From contig NZ_QPNC01000008.1 in assembly GCF_003386285.1 (NCBI RefSeq), forward strand, positions 186,001 to 250,000: DNA of 64,000 nt, read 5' to 3'. Position 1 is the first letter of the stretch. The number at the start of each line of letters is the position of its first letter. The notes below the pieces were generated by a model. It was not told where the DNA came from. It saw nothing but the letters and a program-made list of their open reading frames with translations, and ran no database searches. The DNA is from Nocardiopsis sp. FIRDI 009. Lineage in GTDB: Bacteria > Actinomycetota > Actinomycetes > Streptosporangiales > Streptosporangiaceae. The translations under genes and the position numbers were made by a program. Shown in pieces: positions 9,148 to 17,553 of this stretch.

Positions 9148-9996
9148 ATGGGGGTAGGACTGACTTCGGGAACCGGACGGCCGGGACACCATCTGCCGCG
9201 CAGGGACGACCCGATCGGCTCCCTGACCGGGGGCCTGTGCGAGCGCCTGCGGCTGCGCCCCGCGCGGGGCGGCACCATCCGGGGGCGCAGCGGCCGGGTG
9301 GACGCGCTGACCTTCGCCGCGACCGTGGAGCAGGCGGCCGCGGGGCTGAGCCGCCGGGGGATGTGCTTCGGCGACGTGGTAGGCGTGCTGGCCCCCGTGT
9401 GCCCCGAGCGTTTCCTGGCCACGTACACGGTGATGTCCGTCGGCGGACGCGCCCTCCCCCTGTCGACCGCCTCCGACCCGGACACCCAGAGCGCCATCCT
9501 CGCCGAGACCGACACGCGGCTGCTGCTGGTCACCGAGGACCTGGCCCAGACCGCGCTGGAGCTGGCGGAGCGCTCCCGGGTGCGCCAGGTGATCGCCTTC
9601 GGGGACGCCCTGGGGACGACCTCGTTCGACGAACTGCTCCAGCCCAGCCCGGACGGGAGCGGGTACAGCCCCACCCGCGGGCTCTTCGACAACGGCATCC
9701 TCGGCTACGAGAGCACCGGCGACGGCGTGCTGGCGACCCTCTACCCGCACAGCGACCTCATGTCGCGCTTCTGCGACCTGCGGGAACGCCTGGAGCTGAC
9801 GTCAGACGACGTGGTCGCGGTGGACGAGCGCGGCGACGAGCCCACGAGGGTGGCCCTGGTGGCACTCGCGCTGTGGACGGGGGCCTGCGTGGTGGCCGGG
9901 GACGACTCCCCGGTGCCCGAGGGTCGGAGGGTGACGGTGCGCTGCGCCCCGGCCCCGGTCCGGGTGTCCCACCCGCACGCCGACTCGATGTTCTGA
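9148..9996 (+). CDS. Truncated AMP-binding (ANL superfamily) domain protein
   Basis: 282 residues. The first two thirds resemble the N-terminal subdomain of acyl-CoA synthetases/4-coumarate-CoA ligases: TFAATVEQAAAGLSRRGM, GDVVGVLAPVCPERFLATYT, GGRALPLSTASDPDTQSAIL, RLLLVTEDL. These enzymes normally have about 500 residues, with an SGTTGxPK phosphate loop and a C-terminal lid. Here the region that should hold the loop reads GDGVLATLYPHSDLMSRFCD, the loop is absent, and the protein ends at HPHADSMF with no lid. Adenylating activity therefore looks unlikely; it may bind an acyl or nucleotide ligand, or be a decaying gene. The frame is intact, with ATG at 9148 preceded by GGGGG. It lies downstream of the two STAND-LuxR genes. 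Confidence 0.6.
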   Translation: MGVGLTSGTGRPGHHLPRRDDPIGSLTGGLCERLRLRPARGGTIRGRSGRVDALTFAATVEQAAAGLSRRGMCFGDVVGVLAPVCPERFLATYTVMSVGGRALPLSTASDPDTQSAILAETDTRLLLVTEDLAQTALELAERSRVRQVIAFGDALGTTSFDELLQPSPDGSGYSPTRGLFDNGILGYESTGDGVLATLYPHSDLMSRFCDLRERLELTSDDVVAVDERGDEPTRVALVALALWTGACVVAGDDSPVPEGRRVTVRCAPAPVRVSHPHADSMF

Positions 9997-10006
9997 GGAC
10001 TTCATC

Positions 10007-10023
10007 CACCCCCGGGGGGGGTG
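10007..10023. terminator. Short G/C palindrome after the AMP-binding gene
   Basis: CACCCCC followed directly by a G-run ending GGGGGTG, 11 bases after the stop codon. Too short to be a strong terminator. Confidence 0.3.
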
Positions 10024-10111
10024 TGGCGTTCGGGCGCTGCCGGGGTTCCTCAGGCGGGTACCGCGCCGCGGACGTCGGTTGAGGGGCGGTGGCGGGCGCC
10101 CGAACACACTG

Positions 10112-10639
10112 TCAGTCGACCGCGGGCGCGGTGTCCGGGTCGTCGATCTCGAACCAGGCCACGTGGGTGGAGCCGCTCCAGTACTCGCCGCTGCGGGTGG
10201 CGCAGCTGTCGACGATGAGCCGCCCGCGCCCGTAGTCCTCGCCGTCCTCACGCGAGTGTCCACCGGATCCGTCGCGTTCACCCTGGTCGGCGATGGCGAC
10301 CCGCAGCCGCCCCGGCCCCGAGCGCAGGAAGAGCGTCATCACTCCGCCGGTCTGCCCCGACCGCGAGTGCAGGAGCGCGTTGGTGGCGAGTTCGCTGACG
10401 GCGAGTTCGGCGTCGTCCAGGGCCGCGTCACCGTGCCCCCTCCCGGAGAGGAATCCGCGCACGCGCGCCCGGATGGAGCGGACGGCGGTCAGGTTGCCCG
10501 CGCAGCTCCAGACGGTGTTGTCGGTGGCGTCGCCCGGGAGGTCCGTGACCTCGATCGTCGGCGTGACCGGCGGCGTCGGCGCGGTGTCCTCCGGGACCTC
10601 CGCGGGCACGTGTTCCCGGAGTTGCCTCGCCTCAGCCAT
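10112..10639 (-). CDS. RsbW/SpoIIAB-like ATP-binding protein (anti-sigma regulatory factor family)
   Basis: 175-residue single-domain GHKL ATPase. It shows the N box ELATNALLHSRSG, a G1-type VAIADQGE and a G2-type YGRGRLIVD. Streptomyces-type genomes hold many such proteins; some bind sigma factors or act as serine kinases on antagonists, and most are uncharacterised. The ATG at 10639 has GGAG about 8 bases upstream; the frame opens further but without domain content. The acidic/proline N-terminal 40 residues look like a linker. It is transcribed away from the CooC-like gene and shares its palindrome-rich intergenic region. No sigma factor is adjacent. Confidence 0.75.
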   Translation of the reverse strand: MAEARQLREHVPAEVPEDTAPTPPVTPTIEVTDLPGDATDNTVWSCAGNLTAVRSIRARVRGFLSGRGHGDAALDDAELAVSELATNALLHSRSGQTGGVMTLFLRSGPGRLRVAIADQGERDGSGGHSREDGEDYGRGRLIVDSCATRSGEYWSGSTHVAWFEIDDPDTAPAVD

Positions 10640-10801
10640 CCGGTCACTCCAATCACCCGCGACGGGCGCGCGGGTCGCGCAGCCTGCACTCACCTTAGAC
10701 AAGGGTGGGCTGGGTCCAGAACAGCACACCCGGCGTCCCGCCGTCGCGGATTGGCCACAAAACGCCGTCATGTGTCCTCCCCCGTGAGGACAAAGGAAAC
10801 A

Positions 10802-10817
10802 GTTCTGACCCCAGAAC
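10802..10817. promoter_or_regulatory. Inverted repeat GTTCTG-N4-CAGAAC
   Basis: Perfect 6-4-6 inverted repeat in the divergent region, about 165 bases upstream of the RsbW-like start. Operator-like; no regulator can be named. Confidence 0.35.
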
Positions 10818-10827
10818 CACCCATGTG

Positions 10828-10840
10828 ACGTGTAACACGT
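10828..10840. promoter_or_regulatory. Perfect palindrome ACGTGTAACACGT
   Basis: Perfect 6-1-6 palindrome 10 bases from the previous repeat. Operator-like; no regulator can be named. Confidence 0.35.
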
Positions 10841-10891
10841 TGGCAATACCACGCCGGAATCGGCCGTTCGCCTGACACGCGACCATGATTG

Positions 10892-10906
10892 GAACGATAA
10901 TCGTTC
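10892..10906. promoter_or_regulatory. Fur/Zur-family-like 7-1-7 operator
   Basis: GAACGATAATCGTTC is a perfect 7-1-7 palindrome flanked by TTG on the left and TCA on the right, about 80 bases before the CooC-like start. The 7-1-7 form with a GATAATC core is the layout of Fur-superfamily boxes (Fur, Zur). Which metal is sensed cannot be read from the sequence. Confidence 0.5.
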
Positions 10907-10987
10907 TCATTCCCGAGGGTCGCCGTGCGGCCCTGAGACCGTGCGGGCGGGGCCGTCTGCCGACCCGCACCCGAGACGGAGGACCAC

Positions 10988-11947
10988 ATGAAGATCGCGT
11001 TCGCGGGCAAGGGCGGCAGCGGCAAGACCACCCTCGCCGCGCTCTTCACCCGCTATCTCGCCGCCCAGCGGGCGCCCGTGGTGGCCATCGACGCCGACAT
11101 CAACCAGCACCTGGGCGCCGCGCTCGGCGTGGCCGAGTCCCGCCTGGCGCGGCTCCCGGCGCTGGGCGCGCACCTGACCGAGATCAAGGAGATCCTGCGC
11201 GGCGACAACCCGCGGATCCCGTCGGCGGAGGCGATGGTCAAGACCACGCCGCCGGGCCGGGGGTCGCGCCTGTTGACCGTGACCGGACAGAACCCGGTGC
11301 ACGCGCGGTTCGGCGCCGACGCCCGCGGGGCGACGCTCATGGTCACCGGCCCCTACTCCGAGGAGGACCTCGGCGTGTCCTGCTACCACTCCAAGGTGGG
11401 GGCGGCCGAGATGTACCTCAACCACCTGGTCGACGGGCCGGGCGAGTACGTGGTGACGGACATGACGGCGGGCGCCGACTCCTTCTCCTCCGGGCTGTTC
11501 ACCCGTTTCGACGTCACCTTCCTGGTCGCCGAACCGACCCTGCGCGGCGTGGGCGTGTACCGGCAGTACGCCGACTACGCGCGCGACCACGACGTCGAGA
11601 TCCGCGTGATCGGCAACAAGGTGCGCGACGGCCAGGACGTCGACTTCCTGCGCGAACACGTCGGCGACGCCCTGGCCGCGTGGCTGACGCACTCGGGGTT
11701 CGTGCGGTCGATGGAGAAGGGCCGCCACCCGGAGTTGGCCGAGCTGGAGGAGGACAACGTCAAGACGCTCGGCCGGATGCGGGACATGGTCGACGCCCAC
11801 CCCAAGGACTGGGCGAAGTTCACCCGCCAGTCAGCCGAGTTCCACCTACGCTACGCCCGCGCCCGGGCGGGCGCCGCGGACCTGGCGGCGCAACTCGACC
11901 CGGACTTCCTCATGGGGCCGGCGGCCCTGGGAGGTGAGTCGGCCTAA
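10988..11947 (+). CDS. CooC-like deviant Walker A ATPase
   Basis: 319-residue MinD/CooC-type P-loop ATPase. It has the deviant Walker A GKGGSGKTT at residues 7-15, AIDADINQHLGAALG as the A' motif, VTDMTAGADSF around the switch/Walker B, and a VIGNKVRDGQD motif. CooC proteins help insert nickel into CO dehydrogenase. No CO dehydrogenase or hydrogenase gene is in the window, so the client is unknown. ATG at 10988 follows a GACGGAGGACCAC ribosome site. The gene is monocistronic, and the Fur/Zur-like palindrome upstream suggests metal-dependent expression, which fits a metallochaperone role (inference). The C-terminal third is family-specific and has no motif I can name. Confidence 0.8.
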   Translation: MKIAFAGKGGSGKTTLAALFTRYLAAQRAPVVAIDADINQHLGAALGVAESRLARLPALGAHLTEIKEILRGDNPRIPSAEAMVKTTPPGRGSRLLTVTGQNPVHARFGADARGATLMVTGPYSEEDLGVSCYHSKVGAAEMYLNHLVDGPGEYVVTDMTAGADSFSSGLFTRFDVTFLVAEPTLRGVGVYRQYADYARDHDVEIRVIGNKVRDGQDVDFLREHVGDALAAWLTHSGFVRSMEKGRHPELAELEEDNVKTLGRMRDMVDAHPKDWAKFTRQSAEFHLRYARARAGAADLAAQLDPDFLMGPAALGGESA

Positions 11948-12342
11948 CCAGAAACCGACAAAACAGACAAAAAGGACATCAAACACCACGGTTTCACTTC
12001 CCCCCGACATCGATTCGGGCACAACCCTGGAGTGGGCCACACCACAAACACCCCGTGGGCGTCATGCGCGCACGACCGCGTGCGTCGCCCGCGGGGACTC
12101 CCCCAAACGGCAGGCCACAACGGCTTTGCGCCCGTATCACAACTACACCGCCGGTATACCCGTCGGAGTGCGATCCGTGCCTTGGACACCGTCTCGACCT
12201 GGTTTGACGCTTCCCAGGGGTCACACAAGTATCGACAGGTGGACTGATACCCGCCAGTAAGCCCAGGCCCGGCCCCTGTCCGGGACCTCCCGGGCCGCGG
12301 TGTCGTCCCGCCGAAGATCCCGTACCCCACATGAGGTGTCCC
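11948..12342. other. Intergenic region before the first peptide-transporter operon
   Basis: About 395 bases without a gene. It begins with an A-rich stretch (GACAAAACAGACAAAAAGGACA), holds a CGGTATACCCG element near 12150, and near the end an inverted repeat GGCCCGG...CCGGGCC (12266-12296) that could sit in the leader of the transporter mRNA. Confidence 0.4.
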
Positions 12343-13944
12343 GTGTCGTCCCTGCCCGAAGAGCCCATGACCGCTCATCCGCGCACCCCCAGCCGCCGCT
12401 CCCTCCTCAAGGCCTCCGCGGCCGGCGCGGCCATCGCCCCGGTCCTGGCCGCCTGCGGCGGGGAGTCGGACACCGGCGGCTCCGCCTCCGGCGAGCCCCA
12501 GCGGGGCGGCCGTCTGCGGGTCGGTATCGCCGGCGGGGGCGCCAGCGACACCCTGGACGCCCACGACCCGACCGACAACGTCGACATCGCGCGCAACCAC
12601 GCGCTCTACGCCACCCTGGTGTCCTACACCAAGGACGGCGCCATCGAGATGGACCTGGCCGAGTCCCTGGAGCCCAACGACGACGCCACCGAGTGGACCG
12701 TCGTGCTCAAGGAGGGGCTGACCTTCCACGACGGCTCCCCGGTCACCGCCGACGACGTGCTCTTCTCCCTCCGCCGCATCATGGACGAGGAGAACCCCAT
12801 GCGCGGCGCGGGCGACCTGGCCAGCGTCGACATCGACGCGGTGGAGGCCACCGACGAGCGCACCGTCGTCATCCCCTGCACCGAGCCGTTCGTGACCCTG
12901 CCCGAGGCGCTCGCCGAGTACTACAACTGCGTCGTCCCCCAGGGCTACGACCCTGAGAACCCGGTCGGCTGCGGCCCGTTCAAGTACTCCGAGTTCACCG
13001 CCGGCCAGTACAGCCTCTTCGAGCGGCACGAGGGCTACCACGTCGAGGGCCTGCCCTACGTCGACGAGCTGGAGATCATCGACTTCCCCGAGGACGACGC
13101 CCGGGTCAACGCCCTCACCAGCCTCAGCGTCGACGTCATCAGCCAGGTCCCGCACGCCCAGGTCGCCATCATCGAGGGCAACATCGACGTGGAGGTCATG
13201 GAGTCCGAGACCGGCATGTGGCTGCCGTTCACCATGCGCGTGGACCGGGCGCCCTTCGACGACGTGCGGGTCCGCCAGGCGTTCCGCCTCATCGTCGACC
13301 GCCAGCAGATGGTCGACCAGGCCCTGGCCGGGTACGGGCAGATCGGCAACGACATGTACGCCCGGATGGACCCGTCCTACCCCGAGGACTTCCCGCAGCG
13401 CGAGCAGGACCTGGAGGAGGCCCGCCGCCTGCTCGCCGAGGCCGGCTACGAGGACGGCCTGGAGGTCGAGCTGGTCACCGGTGACATCAACGCCGGCATC
13501 GTCGCCGCCGCCGAGGTGTTCCAGGAGCAGGCGCGCGAGGCCGGGGTCACCGTCAACCTGCGCCGGGTCAACGCCAGTGACTACTGGAACGAGGAGGAGG
13601 GCTTCCCCTACACCTTCGGCCAGGACTACTGGAGCGCGCGCAACTACCTCACGCAGACCTCGCAGGGCTCGATCGTGGGCGCCCCCTACAACGAGACCAT
13701 GTGGGGCGAGGACGAGGAGTGGGTCGAACTCGTCGACCAGGCCCGCCGCACCCCCGACGACGACGAGCGGGGCGAACTCATCCGGCAGGCCCAGAAGATC
13801 GAGTACGAGGAGGGCGGCTACATCGTGTGGGGCTTCGTGAACCTGCTCGACGCCCACTCCCGGAGGATCCATGGTCTGGAGCCGTCCGTCTCCGGCCACC
13901 CGCTCGGTTCGTACTCGTTCCACACGATGTGGAAGGAGCAGTAG
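12343..13944 (+). CDS. Peptide/nickel-type ABC transporter substrate-binding lipoprotein (system 1)
   Basis: SBP_bac_5 (DppA/OppA) family receptor of about 533 residues, captured outside the membrane and delivering ligand to the permeases encoded next. The N-terminus has a twin-arginine motif SRRSLLK and a lipobox VLAAC, indicating Tat export and lipid anchoring. Family landmarks are DLAESLEPNDDATEWTVVLK, FHDGSPVTADDVLFSLRRI and VRQAFRLIVDRQQMVDQAL. The GTG at 12343 is preferred because GAGGTG lies just before it; the ATG at 12367 (MTAHPRTPSRRS) is a reasonable alternative. First gene of a four-gene operon. The ligand is unknown; small peptides are most likely. Confidence 0.9.
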   Translation: MSSLPEEPMTAHPRTPSRRSLLKASAAGAAIAPVLAACGGESDTGGSASGEPQRGGRLRVGIAGGGASDTLDAHDPTDNVDIARNHALYATLVSYTKDGAIEMDLAESLEPNDDATEWTVVLKEGLTFHDGSPVTADDVLFSLRRIMDEENPMRGAGDLASVDIDAVEATDERTVVIPCTEPFVTLPEALAEYYNCVVPQGYDPENPVGCGPFKYSEFTAGQYSLFERHEGYHVEGLPYVDELEIIDFPEDDARVNALTSLSVDVISQVPHAQVAIIEGNIDVEVMESETGMWLPFTMRVDRAPFDDVRVRQAFRLIVDRQQMVDQALAGYGQIGNDMYARMDPSYPEDFPQREQDLEEARRLLAEAGYEDGLEVELVTGDINAGIVAAAEVFQEQAREAGVTVNLRRVNASDYWNEEEGFPYTFGQDYWSARNYLTQTSQGSIVGAPYNETMWGEDEEWVELVDQARRTPDDDERGELIRQAQKIEYEEGGYIVWGFVNLLDAHSRRIHGLEPSVSGHPLGSYSFHTMWKEQ

Positions 13945-13990
13945 CGGCTCCGCGGGAACGCACGACAGGAATCGCTACCGAAAGCTCACC

Positions 13991-15025
13991 ATGACTCGAC
14001 TCATCGCCGTCCGCCTCCTGTTCGGCGTGCTGACGCTCTGGGCGGTGTCCGTCGTGGTCTTCGCGGCCACACAGGCACTGCCGGGCGACGCCGCCCAGCT
14101 GATCCTGGGCCGGGACGCCACTCCGGAGCGCATGGAGGCACTGCGCGACCAGCTCAACCTGCACCAGCCCGTGGCCGTGCAGTACGCGCAGTGGCTCCAG
14201 GACCTCCTCCGGGGGGACCTGGGCACGTCCTTCTCCAACCGCCAGCCCGTCACCGAGTACCTGGAGTCCCCGTTGGGGAACTCGCTGGTCCTCATGGGTC
14301 TGGCGGCCCTGGTCGCGACACCGGTCTCGCTGCTCGTCGGCGCGTTCAGCGCACTGCGCCGCGACCGGGGGTTCGACCACACCGCGTCCCTGGGGACGCT
14401 GGTTCTGGCCTCCGTCCCCGAGTTCGTGGTCGGCATCCTGCTGATCCTCCTCCTGGGGCCGGGCGGGCTCGACCTGTTCCCGTCGGTGTACTCACGGGAG
14501 GGCGGACCCGACCAGTGGGTCCTGCCCAGCCTCACCCTGGCGCTGGCGGTGGCGCCGCCGATCGTCCGGATGATGCGGGCGACGATGATCGAGGTCCTGG
14601 AGAGCGAGTACGTGCAGCAGGCGCGGCTCAAGGGTCTGGACGAGCGGGTCGTGCTGTGGCGGCACGCGGCCCCCAACGCGATCGGGCCGGTGGCCCAGGT
14701 GATCGCGCTCCAGCTGGCGTGGCTGGCCGGCGGCGTCGTGGCCGTGGAGTTCCTGTTCAACATCCCGGGCATCGGCAAGGTCCTCATGGACGGCATCGCC
14801 AACCGCGACGTTCCGCTGATCCAGGCCGTGGTCCTGCTCATCGCCGGCATCTACATCCTGGTCAACCTGCTCGCCGACGTGATCGGCCTGGCGGCCAACC
14901 CCAAGGTGCGGGTCTCGGGCAACCGGCCCTCCGCACCGAGGACCGCCGCGGCGAAGGAACAGGACGAGGACGGCGCCGCCGGAACCCCGGCGGGCGACCC
15001 GAAGGCGAAGGGCGTGCGGCGATGA
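13991..15025 (+). CDS. Peptide ABC transporter permease, DppB type (system 1)
   Basis: 344-residue inner-membrane permease with an N-terminal membrane segment (LLFGVLTLWAVSVVVFAATQ), the DppB-typical extracytoplasmic GDLGTSFSNRQPVTEYL region, and the cytoplasmic EAA loop (YVQQARLKGLDERVVLWRHA). The C-terminal 40 residues are hydrophilic and Ala/Lys/Glu-rich, longer than usual. ATG at 13991. Its stop overlaps the start of the next permease (ATGA), so the two are translationally coupled. Confidence 0.92.
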   Translation: MTRLIAVRLLFGVLTLWAVSVVVFAATQALPGDAAQLILGRDATPERMEALRDQLNLHQPVAVQYAQWLQDLLRGDLGTSFSNRQPVTEYLESPLGNSLVLMGLAALVATPVSLLVGAFSALRRDRGFDHTASLGTLVLASVPEFVVGILLILLLGPGGLDLFPSVYSREGGPDQWVLPSLTLALAVAPPIVRMMRATMIEVLESEYVQQARLKGLDERVVLWRHAAPNAIGPVAQVIALQLAWLAGGVVAVEFLFNIPGIGKVLMDGIANRDVPLIQAVVLLIAGIYILVNLLADVIGLAANPKVRVSGNRPSAPRTAAAKEQDEDGAAGTPAGDPKAKGVRR

Positions 15026-15915
15026 GCGGACCGACGACGGAACCCGAGGTCGGGAAGGCCGCCAAGGCGTCCAGGCGCAGGCCCGGACTGCTGCGGACCG
15101 CGTGGGGCTTCGGGCGGACCAAGGTGGGGGTGGCCCTGGCCGGGATCATCGTCCTGATCGCGGTGGCCGGCCCGTTCGTGGCGCCCTACGAGCCCACCGA
15201 GTTCGTGGCCATGCCCTACGAGACGGGCGTCGAGGGCGTCGTGTTCGGCGGTGACAACCTCGGACGCGACGTGCTGACCCGGTTCCTGTGGGGCGGGTGG
15301 ACGCTGCTGCTGCTCGCCGTCTCGGCGGCGGGGCTCGGTGTGGCCGTGGGCACGGTGGTCGGCATCGTGGCCGGGTACCGGCGCGGATGGCTGGACGACG
15401 TGCTCATGCGCTTCAACGACGTCCTGCTGGCCTTCCCGCAGCTGATCGCCGCTCTGCTGGTGATGTCGATCATCGGTCCGAAGGTGTGGCTGATCGTCGC
15501 GGTCATCGCGGTGTCCCACGTGCCCCGGGTGGCGCGCGTGATCCGCGAGGCGACCCGCAAGGTGATCGAGCAGGACTTCGTCAAGGCCGCCGAGGCGATC
15601 GGGCTGCCGCGCTGGCGGATCATGGCGGTGGAGATCCTGCCCAACGTCACCAGCCCCCTGCTGGTGGAGCTGGGGCTGCGGCTGACCTACTCGATCGGCG
15701 TGGTCGCGGTCCTGGGCTTCCTGGGCATGGGCCTCCAACCGCCGACGGCCGACTGGGGTCTGATGATCAACGAGACGCGACAGGGCATGGCCGTGCAGCC
15801 GTGGCCCGTGGTCCTGCCGGTGACGGCGATCGCGGTCCTGACCATCGGCGCCAACCTCATCACCGACGGGCTGTCGCGCGCGGCCATCGGTATCGACCGG
15901 GGGGTCGAGAAGTGA
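15022..15915 (+). CDS. Peptide ABC transporter permease, DppC type (system 1)
   Basis: 297-residue partner permease. It has an N-terminal anchor ([21 protein letters not shown]), the DppC hallmark [20 protein letters not shown], an EAA loop ([20 protein letters not shown]) and a C-terminal [13 protein letters not shown] segment. The ATG at 15022 overlaps the previous stop by 4 bases, and its own stop overlaps the GTG of the ATPase gene. It forms the heterodimeric channel with the DppB-type permease. Confidence 0.92.
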   Translation: MSGPTTEPEVGKAAKASRRRPGLLRTAWGFGRTKVGVALAGIIVLIAVAGPFVAPYEPTEFVAMPYETGVEGVVFGGDNLGRDVLTRFLWGGWTLLLLAVSAAGLGVAVGTVVGIVAGYRRGWLDDVLMRFNDVLLAFPQLIAALLVMSIIGPKVWLIVAVIAVSHVPRVARVIREATRKVIEQDFVKAAEAIGLPRWRIMAVEILPNVTSPLLVELGLRLTYSIGVVAVLGFLGMGLQPPTADWGLMINETRQGMAVQPWPVVLPVTAIAVLTIGANLITDGLSRAAIGIDRGVEK

Positions 15916-17504
15916 CGCGAAACGAGCACACCGTTCTGCGGGTCGACGACCTGACGGTGATCGGCCGCCCGTCGGACGTGGAGATCATCTCCGACGTGTC
16001 GATCACCGTCCGGCGGGGCGAGATCCTCGGCCTGGTCGGCGAGTCCGGGTCCGGCAAGACCACACTCGGACTGTCCCTGCTGGCGCACTGCAAGCGGGCC
16101 ACACAGATCGCCCGCGGCCGCGTGGAGGTGGGAGGCGAGGACCTGGCCCGCCTGTCGGAGCGGCAGGTCCGGAACCTGCGCGGGCGGGCGGTCGCCTACA
16201 TCCCGCAGTCCCCCGCCTCGGCGCTCAACCCGGCGCTGCGGCTGCGGACGCAGCTGAGCGAGGCCCTGCACGACGCCGCGCTGTCCCGGGCCGCGGTCGC
16301 CGAGCGGGTCCGCGAGGTGCTGCGCGAGGTGGCGCTGCCCGACGACGACCGGTTCCTCGACCGGTACCCGCACCAGCTCTCCGGAGGGCAGCAGCAGCGG
16401 GTGGCCATCGCGATGGCGTTCGTCGGCCGTCCGGAGCTGATCGTCCTCGACGAGCCCACCACGGGGCTGGACGTCACGACGCAGGCGCACGTGCTGGCGA
16501 CCATCCGGCGGATGACCCGCGAGTACGGGACCGCCGGGGTCTACATCAGCCACGACATGGCCGTGGTCGCCGACCTGGCCGACGAGATCGCGGTGATGTA
16601 CCGGGGCGACCTGGTCGAACGCGGCCGCACCGACGAGGTCCTGGCCGGTCCCGAGCACGAGTACACGCGCCGGCTGCTGTCCGCGGTCCCGCTGCTGCGC
16701 ACCGATGGGCACGGGGAGGCCGAGGAGCCGGAGGAGGAACCGCTGCTGCGGGTCTCCGGGCTGGCGGCCGGGTACGGGCGCACCCGGGTGCTGGAGGGGA
16801 TCGACGTGTCGGTCTCCCGCGGTGAGTGCGTGGCGCTGCTGGGCGAGTCCGGTTCCGGCAAGACCACGCTGTCTCGGTCGGTGGCCGGACTGCACCACCA
16901 GTTCACCGGCGAGGTGCTCTTCGACGGTGAGCCGCTGGCGCGCAGCAGCTACCGGCGCACCGCCGAGCAGCGGCGCCGCGTGCAGTACGTGTTCCAGAAC
17001 CCGTACGAGGCGCTGAACCCGCGCAAGCGGGTGCGGGACCAGATCCTGGGCCCCTACCGGCACCTGGTGGGCCGGCCGGCGGACCCGGACGCGGTGGTGG
17101 CCGAGGCGCTGGAGCGCGCGGCCCTGCCCGCCTCCTACGCCGACCGCTTCCCAGAGCAGCTCAGCGGCGGTGAGCGCCAGCGCGTGTGCATCGCGCGCGC
17201 CGTGGCGACCAAGCCGGACCTGATGGTGTGCGACGAGATCACCTCGGCGCTGGACGTATCGGTGCAGGCGGAGATCGTGACGCTGCTGCGCAACCTCCAG
17301 GACGAGGGGATGGCGCTGCTGTTCGTCACGCACAACATCGCGCTGGTGTCCAACATCGCCCAGCGGGTGGCCGTGCTGAACAAGGGGCGGATCGTCGAGT
17401 ACGGTCCGGTGGGCCGGGTGATGTCCGAGCCCGGGCACGAGTACACGCGCGCGCTCATCGCCGACACCCCGGACTTCCGGCCGTCCTTCGCGGCGGCGGA
17501 GTAG
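15912..17504 (+). CDS. Fused two-domain peptide ABC transporter ATPase (DppD-DppF fusion, system 1)
   Basis: 530 residues holding two complete ABC cassettes in one chain. The first has Walker [10 protein letters not shown], signature LSGGQQQR and Walker [13 protein letters not shown]. The second, starting after a short acidic linker (EAEEPEEEP), has [17 protein letters not shown] and [12 protein letters not shown], where the usual Pro after DE is Ile. System 2 in this window uses two separate ATPases for the same job. GTG at 15912 overlaps the preceding stop. Last gene of the operon, followed by a hairpin shared with the convergent GNAT gene. Confidence 0.92.
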   Translation: MTRNEHTVLRVDDLTVIGRPSDVEIISDVSITVRRGEILGLVGESGSGKTTLGLSLLAHCKRATQIARGRVEVGGEDLARLSERQVRNLRGRAVAYIPQSPASALNPALRLRTQLSEALHDAALSRAAVAERVREVLREVALPDDDRFLDRYPHQLSGGQQQRVAIAMAFVGRPELIVLDEPTTGLDVTTQAHVLATIRRMTREYGTAGVYISHDMAVVADLADEIAVMYRGDLVERGRTDEVLAGPEHEYTRRLLSAVPLLRTDGHGEAEEPEEEPLLRVSGLAAGYGRTRVLEGIDVSVSRGECVALLGESGSGKTTLSRSVAGLHHQFTGEVLFDGEPLARSSYRRTAEQRRRVQYVFQNPYEALNPRKRVRDQILGPYRHLVGRPADPDAVVAEALERAALPASYADRFPEQLSGGERQRVCIARAVATKPDLMVCDEITSALDVSVQAEIVTLLRNLQDEGMALLFVTHNIALVSNIAQRVAVLNKGRIVEYGPVGRVMSEPGHEYTRALIADTPDFRPSFAAAE

Positions 17505-17518
17505 GGCCCACATCACTG

Positions 17519-17548
17519 GGGGCGCGGGCGTTCGGGCGTCCGCGCCCC
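17519..17548. terminator. Bidirectional hairpin between ABC operon and GNAT gene
   Basis: GGGGCGCGG / CCGCGCCCC, a 9-bp perfect stem with a 12-base loop, placed between two convergent genes. Confidence 0.6.
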
Positions 17549-17553
17549 TCCCC

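Larger units (their letters stand above)
10640..10987. other. Divergent promoter region with three palindromes
   Basis: Separates the RsbW-like and CooC-like genes. It contains a GTTCTG-ACCC-CAGAAC inverted repeat (10802-10817), a perfect ACGTGT-A-ACACGT palindrome (10828-10840) and the Fur/Zur-like site at 10892-10906. Confidence 0.6.

Noticed and set aside
8811-9157. His/Met-rich small protein gene
   Set aside because: No ribosome site, low-complexity tail, and overlap with the AMP-binding gene; kept only as an observation.
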